From the NCBI RefSeq assembly GCF_050947335.1, contig NW_027473314.1, positions 2,728,001-2,792,000 of the forward strand: a stretch of DNA of 64,000 nucleotides. Reading direction: 5' to 3'. A program made the translations under genes and the position numbers. The DNA comes from Megachile rotundata. Its lineage: Eukaryota; Arthropoda; Insecta; Hymenoptera; Megachilidae. Position 1 is the stretch's first letter. Each line of letters starts with the position of its first letter. The notes under the pieces are model-generated. The model did not search any database and was not told where the DNA came from. It saw nothing but the letters and a program-made list of their open reading frames with translations. This document shows, piece by piece, positions 35,109 through 51,700 of this stretch.

Positions 35109-38100
35109 CACAACCATACAATCACAATCATACAATCACAGTCATACAATCACAGTCATACAATCACAGTCGTACAATCACAATCGTACAATCACAATCG
35201 TACAATCACAATCGTACAATCACAATCGTACAATCACAATCATACAATCACAGTCATACAATCACAATCATACAGTCACAGTCATACAGTCACAATCATG
35301 CAGTCACAATCATACAATCACATTCATACAATCACAATCATACAATCACAATCATACAATCACAATCATACAATCACAATCATACAATCACAATCATACA
35401 ATCACAATCATACAATCACAATCATACAATCACAATCATACAATCACAATCATACAACCAAAATCATACAATCACAATCATACAATCACAATCATACAAT
35501 CACAATCATACAATCACAATCATACAATCACAATCATACAATCGCAATCAAAGAATCACAATCATACGATCACAATCATACAATCACAATCATACAATCA
35601 CAATCATACAATCGCAATCATACAATCACAATCATACAATTACTATCATACAATCACAATCACTCAATCGCAATCATAAAATCACAATCTCACAATCACG
35701 ATCATACAATCACAATCTCACAATCACAATCACACAATCACAATCATACAATCACAATCATACAGTCATAATCATACAATCGCAATCATGCAATCACAAT
35801 CATACAATAACAATCATACGATCACGATCATACAATCACAATCATACAATCACAATCAAACAGTCAGAATCATACAATCACAATCATACAGTCACAATCA
35901 TACAATCGCAATCACACAACCACAATCTTACAATCACAATCATACGATCATAATCATACAATCACAATCATACAATCACAATCATACAATCAAAATCATA
36001 CAATCACAACCATACAATCACAATCATACAATCACAATCATACAATCACAGTCATACAATCACAGTCATACAATCACAATCGTACAATCACAATCGTACT
36101 ATCACAATCGTACAATCACAATCGTACAATCACAATCATACAATCACAGTCATACAATCACAGTCATACAGTCACAATCATGCAGTCACAATCATACAAT
36201 CACAATCATACAATCACAATCATACAATCACAATCATACAATCACAATCATACAACCACAATCATACAATCACAATCATACAATCACAATCATACAATCA
36301 CAATCATACAATCACAACCATACAATCACAATCATACAGTCACAATCATACAATCACAGTCATACAATCACAGTCATACAATCACAATCGTACAATCACA
36401 ATCGTACAATCACAATCGTACAATCACAATCGTACAATCACAATCATACAATCACAGTCATACAATCACAATCATACAATCACAGTCATACAGTCACAAT
36501 CATGCAGTCACAATCATACAATCACAATCATACAATCACAATCATACAATCACAATCATACAATCACAATCATACAATCACAATCATACAATCACAATCA
36601 TACAATCACAATCATACAATCACAATCATACAATCACAATCATACAATCACAATCATACAACCAAAATCATACAATCACAATCATACAATCACAATCATA
36701 CAATCACAATCATACAATCACAATCATACAATCACAATCATACAATCACAATCATACAATCGCAATCAAAGAATCACAATCATACGATCACAATCATACA
36801 ATCACAATCATACAATCGCAATCATACAATCACAATCATACAATTACTATCATACAATCACAATCACTCAATCGCAATCATAAAATCACAATCTCACAAT
36901 CACGATCATACAATCACAATCTCACAATCACAATCACACAATCACAATCATACAATCACAATCATACAGTCATAATCATACAATCGCAATCATGCAATCA
37001 CAATCATACAATAACAATCATACGATCACGATCATACAATCACAATCATACAATCACAATCAAACAGTCAGAATCATACAATCACAATCATACAATCACG
37101 ATCATACAATCACAATCATACAATCACAATCATAGAATCACAATCATACAATCACAATCATACAATCGCAATAAAAGAATCACAATCATACAATCACAAT
37201 CATACAATCACAATCATACATTCACAATCATACAATCACAATCATACAATCACAATCATACAATCACAATCTCACAATCACAATCATACAATCACAATCA
37301 TACAATCATAATCATACAATCGCAATCGTGCAATGACAATCATACAGGAACAATCATACAATCACTATCATACAATCACAATCATACAATCACAATCATA
37401 CCATCACAATCTTACAATCACAATCATGCAATCACAATCATACAATCACAATCATACAATCACAATCATACAATCACAATCATACAATCACAATCATACA
37501 ATCACAATCATACAATCACAATCATACAATCGCAATCAAAGAATCACAATCATACGATCACAATCATAAAATCACAATCATACAATCACAATCATACAAT
37601 CGCAATCATACAATCACAATCATACAGAAACAATCATACAACCTTAATTATACAACCACAATCATACGATCACAATCATACAATCACAATCATACAATCA
37701 CAATCATACAGTCACAATCATACAATCACAATCATACAATCACAATCATACAATCATAATCATACAATCACAATCGTACAGGGACAATCATACAATCACA
37801 ATCAAACAGTCAGAATCATACAATCACAATCATACAATCACGATCATACAATCACAATCATACAATCACAATCATAGAATCACAATCATACAATCACAAT
37901 CATACAATCGCAATAAAAGAATCACAATCATACAATCACAATCATACAATCACAATCATACATTCACAATCATACAATCACAATCATACAATCACAATCA
38001 TACAATCACAATCTCACAATCACAATCATACAATCACAATCATACAATCATAATCATACAATCGCAATCGTGCAATGACAATCATACAGAAACAATCATA

Positions 38101-39700
38101 CAATCACTATCATACAATCACAATCATACAATCACAATCATACCATCACAATCTTACAATCACAATCATGCAATCACAATCATACAATCACAATCATACA
38201 ATCACAATCATACAATCACAATCATACAATCACAATCATACAATCACAATCATACAATCACAATCATACAATCACAATCATACAATCGCAATCAAAGAAT
38301 CACAATCATACGATCACAATCATAAAATCACAATCATACAATCGCAATCATACAATCGCAATCATACAATCACAATCATACAGAAACAATCATACAACCT
38401 TAATTATACAACCACAATCATACGATCACAATCATACAATCACAATCATACAATCACAATCATACAGTCACAATCATACAATCACAATCATACAATCACA
38501 ATCATACAATCATAATCATACAATCACAATCATACAGGGACAATCATACAATCACAATCATACAGTCGCAATCACTCAATCACAATCATACAATCACAAT
38601 CATACAATCACTATCATACAATCACAATCATACAATCACAATCATACGATCACAATCATACAATTACTATCATTCAATCACAATCACTCAATCGCAATCA
38701 TAAAATCACAATCTCACAATCACGATCATACAATCACAATCTCACAATCACAATCACACAATCACAATCATACAATCACAATCATACAGTCATAATCATA
38801 CAATCGCAATCATGCAATCACAATCATACAATAACAATCATACGATCACGATCATACAATCACAATCATACAATCACAATCAAACAGTCAGAATCATACA
38901 ATCACAATCATACAATCACGATCATACAATCACAATCATACAATCACAATCATAGAATCACAATCATACAATCACCATCATACAATCGCAATAAAAGAAT
39001 CACAATCATACAATCACAATCATACAATCACAATCATACATTCACTATTATACAATCACAATCATACAATCACAATCATACAATCACAATCATACAATCG
39101 CAATAAAAGAATCACAATCATACAATCACAATCATACAATCACAATCATACAATCACAATCATACAATCACAATCATACAATCACTATCATACAATCACA
39201 ATCATACAATCACAATCATACCATCACAATCTTACAATCACAATCATGCAATCACAATCATACAATCACAATCATACAATCACAATCATACAATCACAAT
39301 CATACAATCACAATCATACAATCACAATCATACAATCACAATCATACAATCGCAATCAAAGAATCACAATCATACGATCACAATCATAAAATCACAATCA
39401 TACAATCACAATCATACAATCGCAATCATACAATCACCATCATACAGAAACAATCATACAACCTTAATTATACAACCACAATCATACGATCACAATCATA
39501 CAATCACAATCATACAATCACAATCATACAGTCACAATCATACAATCACAATCATACAATCACAATCATACAATCATAATCATACAATCACAATCATACA
39601 GGGACAATCATACAATCACAATCATACAGTCGCAATCACTCAATCACAATCATACAATCACAATCATACAATCACAATCATACAGTCGCAATCACTCAAT
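35109..39700. repeat. Large HOR copy 4, internally deleted
   Basis: Copy 4 follows copy 3 at a 6,034-bp offset (35,788 versus 29,754; 36,180 versus 30,146; 37,333 versus 31,299). After about 37,790 the offset drops to 4,130 (38,075 versus 33,945), a net loss of 1,904 bp, or 136 units. The lost part includes modules C and K. The right edge is approximate: past about 39.7 kb the marker order no longer follows the HOR. Confidence 0.82.
37788..37805. other. Junction of a 1,904-bp deletion in HOR copy 4
   Basis: After the CAGGGAC unit near 37,781 copies 1-3 continue with CATACAGTCGC, but here the sequence passes straight to AAACAGTCAG (37,804), which in copy 3 lies at 33,674. The offset to copy 3 changes from 6,034 to 4,130, so exactly 136 units are missing. 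The unit register is unbroken across the junction. Confidence 0.88.
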
Positions 39701-42290
39701 CACAATCATACAATCACAATCATACAATCACTATCATACAATCACAATCATACCATCACAATCATACAATCACAATCATACAATCAAAATCATACAATCA
39801 CAATCAAACAGTCAGAATCATACAATCACAATCATACAATCACGATCATACAATCACGATCATACAATCACGATCATACAATCACGATCATACCATCACA
39901 ATCATACAATCACAGTCATACAATTGCAATCATACAATCACAATCATACAATCATAATCACAAAATCACAATCATACAATCACAATCATACAATCACAAC
40001 CATACAATCACAATCATACAATCACAATCATACAATCACAATCATACAATCACAATCATACAATCACAGTCATACAATTACAATCATACAATCACAATCA
40101 TACAATCACAATCATACAATCACAATCATACAATCACAATCATACAATCACAGTCATACAATCACAATCATACAATCACAGTCATACAATCACAATCATA
40201 CAGTCACAATCATACAATCACAATCATACAATCACAATCATACAATCACAATCATACAATCACAATCATAGAATCACAATCATACAATCACAATCATACA
40301 ATCGCAATAAAAGAATCACAATCATACAATCACAATCATACAATCACAATCATACAATCACAATCATACAATCACAATCATACAATCACAATCATACAAT
40401 CACAATCATACAATCACAATCATACAATCACAATCATACAATCACAATCATGCAATCAAAATCATACAATCACAATCACACAATCACAATCATACAATCA
40501 CAATCATACAATCATAATCATAAAATCACAATCATAAAATGACAATCATACAATCACAATCATACAGTCACAGTCATACAATCGCAATCACACAATCACA
40601 ATCTTACAATCACAATCATACGATCACAATCATACAACCACAATCATACAATCACAATCATACAATCACAATCATACAATCACAATCATACAATCACAAT
40701 CATACAATCACAATCATACAATCACAACCATACAATCACAATCATACAATCACAATCATACAATCACAATCATACAATCACAATCATACAATCACAGTCA
40801 TACAATCACGATCATACAATCACGATCATACAATCACAATCATACCATCACAGTCATACAATTACAATCATACAATCACAATCATACAATCATAATCACA
40901 AAATCACAATCATACAATCACAATCATACAATCACAATCATACAATCAAAATCATACAATCACAATCATACAATCACAATCATACAATCACAATCATACA
41001 ATCACAATCATACAATCACAATCATACAATCACAATCATACAATCACAATCGTACAATCGCAATCATACAATCACAATCATACAATCATAATCATACAAT
41101 CGCAATCATGCAATCACAATCATGCAATAACAATCATACGATCACAATCATACAATCACAATCATACAATCACAATCAGACAGTCAGAATCATACAATCA
41201 CAATCATACAATCACGATCATACAATCACGATCATACAATCACGATCATACAATCACAATCATACCATCACAGTCATACAATTACAATCATACAATCACA
41301 ATCATACAATCATAATCACAAAATCACAATCATACAATCACAATCATACAATCACAACCATACAATCACAATCATACAATCACAATCATGCAATCACAAT
41401 CATACAATCACAGTCGTACAATCACAATCATACAATCACAGTCATAAAATCACAGTCATACAATCACAATCATACAATCACAATCATACAATCACAATCA
41501 TACAATCACAATCATACAATCACAATCATACAATCACAGTCATACAATCACAATCATACAATCACAGTCATACAATCACAATCATACAGTCACAATCATA
41601 CAATCACAATCATACAATCACAATCATACAATCACAATCATAGAATCACAATCATACAATCACAATCATGCAATCACAATCATACAATCACAATCAGACA
41701 ATCACAATCATACAATCGCAATCAAAGAATCACAATCATACAATCACAATCATACAAGGACAATCATACAATCACAATCATACAGTCATAATCATACAAT
41801 CGCAATCACACAACCACAATCTTACAATCACAATCATACGATCATAATCATACAATCACAATCATACAATCACAATCATACAATCAAAATCATACAATCA
41901 CAATCACACAATCTCAATCATACAATCACAATCATACAATCATAATCATACAATCACAATCATAAAATGACAATCATACAATCACAATCATACAGTCACA
42001 GTCATACAATCGCAATCACACAATCACAATCTTACAATCACAATCATACGAGCACAATCATACAATCACAATCATACAATCCCAATCATACAATCACAAT
42101 CATACAGTCACAATCATGCAATCACAATCATACAATCACAATCATACAATCACAATCATACAATCACAATCATACAATCACAATCATACAATCACAATCA
42201 TACAATCACAATCATACAATCACAATCATACAATCACAATCATACAATCACAATCATACAATCACAATCATACAATCACAATCATACAAT
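39700..42290. repeat. Mosaic satellite segment resembling 13.9-17.3 kb
   Basis: Markers here match units far to the left instead of the adjacent HOR. ATGCAATCAAAATC near 40,450 and the AAAATGAC unit at 40,539 match 13,907 and 13,995 (offset 26,544 bp). The paired ATGCAATC/ATGCAATAAC units at 41,108 match 16,454 (24,654 bp), and CATACCATCACAG at 41,261 matches 16,621 (24,640 bp). All offsets are multiples of 14. Within the mosaic, CATACCATCACAG also occurs 420 bp earlier at 40,841. The segment ends where the HOR-start marker CACAACC followed by a CGTAC run resumes at 42,291. Confidence 0.75.
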
Positions 42291-45200
42291 CACAACCATA
42301 CAATCACAATCATACAATCACAATCATACAATCACAGTCATACAATCACAGTCATACAATCACAATCGTACAATCACAATCGTACAATCACAATCGTACA
42401 ATCACAATCGTACAATCACAATCATACAATCACAGTCATACAATCACAATCATACAATCACAGTCATACAGTCACAATCATGCAGTCACAATCATACAAT
42501 CACAATCATACAATCACAATCATACAATCACAATCATACAATCACAATCATACAATCACAATCATACAATCACAATCATACAATCACAATCATACAATCA
42601 CAATCATACAATCACAATCATACAACCAAAATCATACAATCACAATCATACAATCACAATCATACAATCACAATCATACAATCATAATCATACAATCGCA
42701 ATCAAAGAATCACAATCATACGATCACAATCATACAATCACAATCATACAATCACAATCATACAATCGCAATCATACAATCACAATCATACAATTACTAT
42801 CATACAATCACAATCTCACAATCACAATCACACAATCACAATCATACAATCACAATCATACAGTCATAATCATACAATCGCAATCATGCAATCACAATCA
42901 TACAATAACAATCATACGATCACGATCATACAATCACAATCATACAATCACAATCAAACAGTCAGAATCATACAATCACAATCATACAATCACGATCATA
43001 CAATCACAATCATACAATCACAATCATAGAATCACAATCATACAATCACAATCATACAATCGCAATAAAAGAATCACAATCATACAATCACAATCATACA
43101 ATCACAATCATACATTCACAATCATACAATCACAATCATACAATCACAATCATACAATCACAATCTCACAATCACAATCATACAATCACAATCATACAAT
43201 CATAATCATACAATCGCAATCGTGCAATGACAATCATACAGAAACAATCATACAATCACTATCATACAATCACAATCATACAATCACAATCATACCATCA
43301 CAATCTTACAATCACAATCATGCAATCACAATCATACAATCACAATCATACAATCACAATCATACAATCACAATCATACAATCACAATCATACAATCACA
43401 ATCATACAATCGCAATCAAAGAGTCACAATCATACGATCACAATCATAAAATCACAATCATACAATCACAATCATACAATCGCAATCATACAATCACAAT
43501 CATACAGAAACAATCATACAACCTTAATTATACAACCACAATCATACGATCACAATCATACAATCACAATCATACAATCACAATCATACAGTCACAATCA
43601 TACAATCACAATCATACAATCACAATCATACAATCATAATCATACAATCACAATCGTACAGGGACAATCATACAATCACAATCATACAGTCGCAATCACT
43701 CAATCACAATCATACAATCACAATCATACAATCACTATCATACAATCACAATCATACAATCACAATCATACGATCACAATCATACAATTACTATCATACA
43801 ATCACAATCATGCAATCGCAATCATGCAATCACAATCATTCAGAAACAATCATACAATCACTATCATACAATCACAATCATACAATCACAATCATACCAT
43901 CACAATCATACAATCACAATCATACAATCAAAATCATACAATCACAATCAAACAGTCAGAATCATACAATCACAATCATACAATCACGATCATACAATCA
44001 CAATCATACAATCACAATCATACAATCGCAATCAAAGAATCACAAGCATACGATCACAATCATACAATCACAATCATACAGTCACAATCATGCAATCACA
44101 ATCATACAATCACAATCATACAATCACAATCATACAATCACAATCATACAATCACAATCATACAATCACAATCAGACAATCACAATCATACAATCACAAT
44201 CATACAATCACAATCATACAATCAAAATCATACAATCACAATCATACAATCACAATCATACAATCACAATCATACAATCACAATCATACAATCACAATCA
44301 TACAATCACAATCATACAATCGCAATCATACAATCACAATCATACAATCATAATCATACAATCGCAATCATGCAATCACAATCATGCAATAACAATCATA
44401 CGATCACAATCATACAATCACAATCATACAATCATAATCAGACAGTCAGAATCATACAATCACAATCATACAATCACGATCATACAATCACGATCATACA
44501 ATCACGATCATACAATCACAATCATACCATCACAATCATACAATCACAATCATACAACCAAAATCATACAATCACAATCATACAATCACAATCATACAAT
44601 CACAATCATACAATCACAATCATACAATCACAATCATACAATCACAATCATACAATCGCAATCAAAGAATCACAATCATACGATCACAATCATACAATCA
44701 CAATCATACAATCACAATCATACAATCACAATCATAGAATCACAATCATACAATCACAATCATACAATCAAAATCATACAATCACAATCATACATTCACA
44801 ATCATACAATCACAATCATACAATCACAATCATACAATCACAATCTCACAATCACAATCATACAATCACAATCATACAATCATAATCATACAATCGCAAT
44901 CGTGCAATGACAATCATACAGAAACAATCATACAATCACTATCATACAATCACAATCATACAATCACAATCATACAATCACAATCTCACAATCACAATCA
45001 TACAATCACAATCATACAATCATAATCATACAATCGCAATCGTGCAATGACAATCATACAGAAACAATCATACAATCACTATCATACAATCACAATCATA
45101 CAATCACAATCATACCATCACAATCTTACAATCACAATCATGCAATCACAATCATACAATCACAATCATACAATCACAATCATACAATCACAATCATACA

Positions 45201-48200
45201 ATCACAATCATACAATCACAATCATACAATCACAATCATACAATCGCAATCAAAGAATCACAATCATACGATCACAATCATAAAATTACAATCATACAAT
45301 CACAATCATACAATCGCAATCATACAATCACAATCATACAGAAACAATCATACAACCTTAATTATACAACCACAATCATACGATCACAATCATACAATCA
45401 CAATCATACAATCACAATCATACAGTCACAATCATACAATCACAATCATACAATCACAATCATACAATCATAATCATACAATCACAATCATACAGGGACA
45501 ATCATACAATCACAATCATACAGTCGCAATCACTCAATCACAATCATACAATCACAATCATACAATCACTATCATACAATCACAATCATACAATCACAAT
45601 CATACGATCACAATCATACAATTACTATCATACAATCACAATCATGCAATCGCAATCATGCAATCACAATCATTCAGAAACAATCATACAATCACTATCA
45701 TACAATCACAATCATACAATCACAATCATACCATCACAATCATACAATCACAATCATACAATCAAAATCATACAATCACAATCAAACAGTCAGAATCATA
45801 CAATCACAATCATACAATCACGATCATACAATCACGATCATACAATCACGATCATACAATCACGATCATACCATCACAATCATACAATCACAGTCATACA
45901 ATTACAATCATACAATCACAATCATACAATCATAATCACAAAATCACAATCATACAATCACAATCATACAATCACAATCATACAATCACAACCATACAAT
46001 CACAATCATACAATCACAATCATACAATCACAATCATACAATCACAGTCATACAATCACAGTCATACAATTACAATCATACAATCACAATCATACAATCA
46101 CAATCATACAATCACAATCATACAATCACAATCATACAATCACAGTCATACAATCACAATCATACAATCACAGTCATACAATCACAATCATACAGTCACA
46201 ATCATACAATCACAATCATACAATCACAATCATACAATCACAATCATACAATCACAATCATAGAATCACAATCATACAATCACAATCATACAATCGCATT
46301 AAAAGAATCACAATCATACAATCACAATCATACAATCACAATCATACAATCACAATCATACAATCACAATCATACAATCACAATCATACAATCACAATCA
46401 TACAATCACAATCATACAATCACAATCATACAATCACAATCATACAATCACAATCATACAATCACAATCATACAATCACAATCATACAATCACAATCATA
46501 CAATCACAATCTCACAGTCACAATCATACAGTCACAATCATACAATCACAATCATAGAATCACAATCATACAATCACAATCATACAATGACAATCATACA
46601 ATCGCAATCAAAGAATCACAATCATACAATCACAATCATACAAGGACAATCATTCAAATCACAATCATACAGTCACAATCATACAATCACAATCATACAA
46701 TCACAATCATACAGTCACAATCATACAATCGCAATAAAAGAATCACAATCATACAATCACAATCATACAATCACAATCTCACAGTCACAATCATACAGTC
46801 ACAATCATACAATCACAATCATAGAATCACAATCATACAATCACAATCATACAATGACAATCATACAATCACAATCATATAATCACAATCATACAATCAC
46901 AATCATACAATCACAATCATACAATCACAATCATACAATCACAATCACACAATCACAATCGTACAGTCACAATCATGCAATCACAATCATACAATCACAA
47001 TCATACAATCACAATCATACAATCACAATCATACAATCACAATCATACAATCACAATCATACAATCACAATCATACAATCACAATCATACAATCACAATC
47101 ATACAATCACAATCATACAATCACAATCATACAATCACAATCATACAATCACAATCATACAATCGCAATCAAAGAATCACAATCATACGATCACAATCAT
47201 ACAATCACAATCATACAATCACAATCATACAATCGCAATCATACAATCACAATCATACAATTACTATCATACAATCACAATCTCACAATCACAATCACAC
47301 AATCACAATCATACAATCACAATCATACAGTCATAATCATACAATCGCAATCATGCAATCACAATCATACAATAACAATCATACGATCACGATCATACAA
47401 TCACAATCATACAATCACAATCAAACAGTCAGAATCATACAATCACAATCATACAATCACGATCATACAATCACAATCATACAATCACAATCATAGAATC
47501 ACAATCATACAATCACAATCATACAATCGCAATAAAAGAATCACAATCATACAATCACAATCATACAATCACAATCATACATTCACAATCATACAATCAC
47601 AATCATACAATCACAATCATACAATCACAATCTCACAATCACAATCATACAATCACAATCATACAATCATAATCATACAATCGCAATCGTGCAATGACAA
47701 TCATACAGAAACAATCATACAATCACTATCATACAATCACAATCATACAATCACAATCATACCATCACAATCTTACAATCACAATCATGCAATCACAATC
47801 ATACAATCACAATCATACAATCACAATCATACAATCACAATCATACAATCACAATCATACAATCACAATCATACAATCGCAATCAAAGAATCACAATCAT
47901 ACGATCACAATCATAAAATCACAATCATACAATCACAATCATACAATCGCAATCATACAATCACAATCATACAGAAACAATCATACAACCTTAATTATAC
48001 AACCACAATCATACGATCACAATCATACAATCACAATCATACAATCACAATCATACAGTCACAATCATACAATCACAATCATACAATCACAATCATACAA
48101 TCATAATCATACAATCACAATCGTACAGGGACAATCATACAATCACAATCATACAGTCGCAATCACTCAATCACAATCATACAATCACAATCATACAATC

Positions 48201-48649
48201 ACTATCATACAATCACAATCATACAATCACAATCATACGATCACAATCATACAATTACTATCATACAATCACAATCATGCAATCGCAATCATGCAATCAC
48301 AATCATTCAGAAACAATCATACAATCACTATCATACAATCACAATCATACAATCACAATCATACCATCACAATCATACAATCACAATCATACAATCAAAA
48401 TCATACAATCACAATCAAACAGTCAGAATCATACAATCACAATCATACAATCACGATCATACAATCACAATCATACAATCACAATCATACAATCGCAATC
48501 AAAGAATCACAAGCATACGATCACAATCATACAATCACAATCATACAGTCACAATCATGCAATCACAATCATACAATCACAATCATACAATCACAATCAT
48601 ACAATCACAATCATACAATCACAATCATACAATCACAATCATACAATCA
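42291..48649. repeat. Satellite region with repeated A-C module pairs
   Basis: The region opens with the large-HOR start marker, a run of four CGTAC units and ATGCAGTC (about 42,480). It then switches to alternating modules A and C: A at 43,227, 44,907, 45,047 and 47,694; C at 43,810, 45,644 and 48,277. The pairs 43,227/43,810 and 47,694/48,277 share an offset of 4,467 bp, which is 319 units plus 1; the extra base is the register shift at 46,656. Part of it (about 45.6-46.95 kb) recurs at 50.7-52.0 kb with offset 5,041 (360 units plus 1). No gene is present. Confidence 0.8.
46655..46659. other. Register shift +1 (extra A in one unit)
   Basis: The unit reads ATTCAAATCAC where ATTCAATCAC would keep the register, so one A is added in the AAA run at 46,656-46,658. 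ATCATAC starts move from 1 to 2 modulo 14. An ACAAGGAC unit lies just upstream. The same local sequence occurs at 51,697 and 60,419. Confidence 0.95.
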
Positions 48650-49965
48650 AAATCATACAATCACAATCATACATTCACAATCATACAATCACAATCATAC
48701 AATCACAATCATACAATCACAATCTCACAATCACAATCATACAATCACAATCATACAATCATAATCATACAATCGCAATCGTGCAATGACAATCATACAG
48801 AAACAATCATACAATCACTATCATACAATCACAATCATACAATCACAATCATACAATCACAATCTCACAATCACAATCATACAATCACAATCATACAATC
48901 ATAATCATACAATCGCAATCGTGCAATGACAATCATACAGAAACAATCATACAATCACTATCATACAATCACAATCATACAATCACAATCATACCATCAC
49001 AATCTTACAATCACAATCATGCAATCACAATCATACAATCACAATCATACAATCACAATCATACAATCACAATCATACAATCACAATCATACAATCACAA
49101 TCATACAATCACAATCATACAATCACAATCATACAATCACAATCATACAGTCACAATCATACAATCACAATCATACAATCACAATCATACAATCATAATC
49201 ATACAATCACAATCATACAGGGACAATCATACAATCACAATCATACAGTCGCAATCACTCAATCACAATCATACAATCACAATCATACAATCACTATCAT
49301 ACAATCACAATCATACAATCACAATCATACGATCACAATCATACAATTACTATCATACAATCACAATCATGCAATCGCAATCATGCAATCACAATCATTC
49401 AGAAACAATCATACAATCACTATCATACAATCACAATCATACAATCACAATCATACCATCACAATCATACAATCACAATCATACAATCAAAATCATACAA
49501 TCACAATCAAACAGTCAGAATCATACAATCACAATCATACAATCACGATCATACAATCACGATCATACAATCACGATCATACAATCACGATCATACCATC
49601 ACAATCATACAATCACAGTCATACAATTACAATCATACAATCACAATCATACAATCATAATCACAAAATCACAATCATACAATCACAATCATACAATCAC
49701 AATCATACAATCACAACCATACAATCACAATCATACAATCACAATCATACAATCACAATCATACAATCACAGTCATACAATCACAGTCATACAATTACAA
49801 TCATACAATCACAATCATACAATCACAATCATACAATCACAATCATACAATCACAATCATACAATCACAGTCATACAATCACAATCATACAATCACAGTC
49901 ATACAATCACAATCATACAGTCACAATCATACAATCACAATCATACAATCACAATCATACAATCA
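48650..49965. repeat. 1,316-bp tandem duplication, left copy
   Basis: Markers repeat 1,316 bp (94 units) downstream: ACATTC at 48,671 and 49,987, AATGACAATC at 48,786 and 50,102, the second such unit at 48,926 and 50,242, and module C at 49,369 and 50,685. I noticed no difference between the copies by eye. The outer edges lie within consensus units and are good to a few units. Confidence 0.85.
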
Positions 49966-51281
49966 CAATCATACAATCACAATCATACATTCACAATCAT
50001 ACAATCACAATCATACAATCACAATCATACAATCACAATCTCACAATCACAATCATACAATCACAATCATACAATCATAATCATACAATCGCAATCGTGC
50101 AATGACAATCATACAGAAACAATCATACAATCACTATCATACAATCACAATCATACAATCACAATCATACAATCACAATCTCACAATCACAATCATACAA
50201 TCACAATCATACAATCATAATCATACAATCGCAATCGTGCAATGACAATCATACAGAAACAATCATACAATCACTATCATACAATCACAATCATACAATC
50301 ACAATCATACCATCACAATCTTACAATCACAATCATGCAATCACAATCATACAATCACAATCATACAATCACAATCATACAATCACAATCATACAATCAC
50401 AATCATACAATCACAATCATACAATCACAATCATACAATCACAATCATACAATCACAATCATACAGTCACAATCATACAATCACAATCATACAATCACAA
50501 TCATACAATCATAATCATACAATCACAATCATACAGGGACAATCATACAATCACAATCATACAGTCGCAATCACTCAATCACAATCATACAATCACAATC
50601 ATACAATCACTATCATACAATCACAATCATACAATCACAATCATACGATCACAATCATACAATTACTATCATACAATCACAATCATGCAATCGCAATCAT
50701 GCAATCACAATCATTCAGAAACAATCATACAATCACTATCATACAATCACAATCATACAATCACAATCATACCATCACAATCATACAATCACAATCATAC
50801 AATCAAAATCATACAATCACAATCAAACAGTCAGAATCATACAATCACAATCATACAATCACGATCATACAATCACGATCATACAATCACGATCATACAA
50901 TCACGATCATACCATCACAATCATACAATCACAGTCATACAATTACAATCATACAATCACAATCATACAATCATAATCACAAAATCACAATCATACAATC
51001 ACAATCATACAATCACAATCATACAATCACAACCATACAATCACAATCATACAATCACAATCATACAATCACAATCATACAATCACAGTCATACAATCAC
51101 AGTCATACAATTACAATCATACAATCACAATCATACAATCACAATCATACAATCACAATCATACAATCACAATCATACAATCACAGTCATACAATCACAA
51201 TCATACAATCACAGTCATACAATCACAATCATACAGTCACAATCATACAATCACAATCATACAATCACAATCATACAATCA
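49966..51281. repeat. 1,316-bp tandem duplication, right copy
   Basis: Direct tandem copy of 48,650-49,965 at a constant 1,316-bp offset. The match ends near 51.3 kb, where the right copy has CATAGAATC while the sequence after the left copy has CATACATTC. The near-perfect match suggests a recent event, or possibly an assembly duplication. Confidence 0.85.
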
Positions 51282-51695
51282 CAATCATACAATCACAATC
51301 ATAGAATCACAATCATACAATCACAATCATACAATCGCAATAAAAGAATCACAATCATACAATCACAATCATACAATCACAATCATACAATCACAATCAT
51401 ACAATCACAATCATACAATCACAATCATACAATCACAATCATACAATCACAATCATACAATCACAATCATACAATCACAATCATACAATCACAATCATAC
51501 AATCACAATCATACAATCACAATCATACAATCACAATCATACAATCACAATCTCACAGTCACAATCATACAGTCACAATCATACAATCACAATCATAGAA
51601 TCACAATCATACAATCACAATCATACAATGACAATCATACAATCGCAATCAAAGAATCACAATCATACAATCACAATCATACAAGGACAATCATT

Positions 51696-51700
51696 CAAAT
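51696..51700. other. Register shift +1 (copied extra A)
   Basis: Identical to the event at 46,656: ACAAGGAC then ATTCAAATCAC, with the extra A in the run at 51,697-51,699. The register moves from 2 to 3 modulo 14. Its flanks match 46.6 kb at offset 5,041, so it was copied and did not arise independently. Confidence 0.95.
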
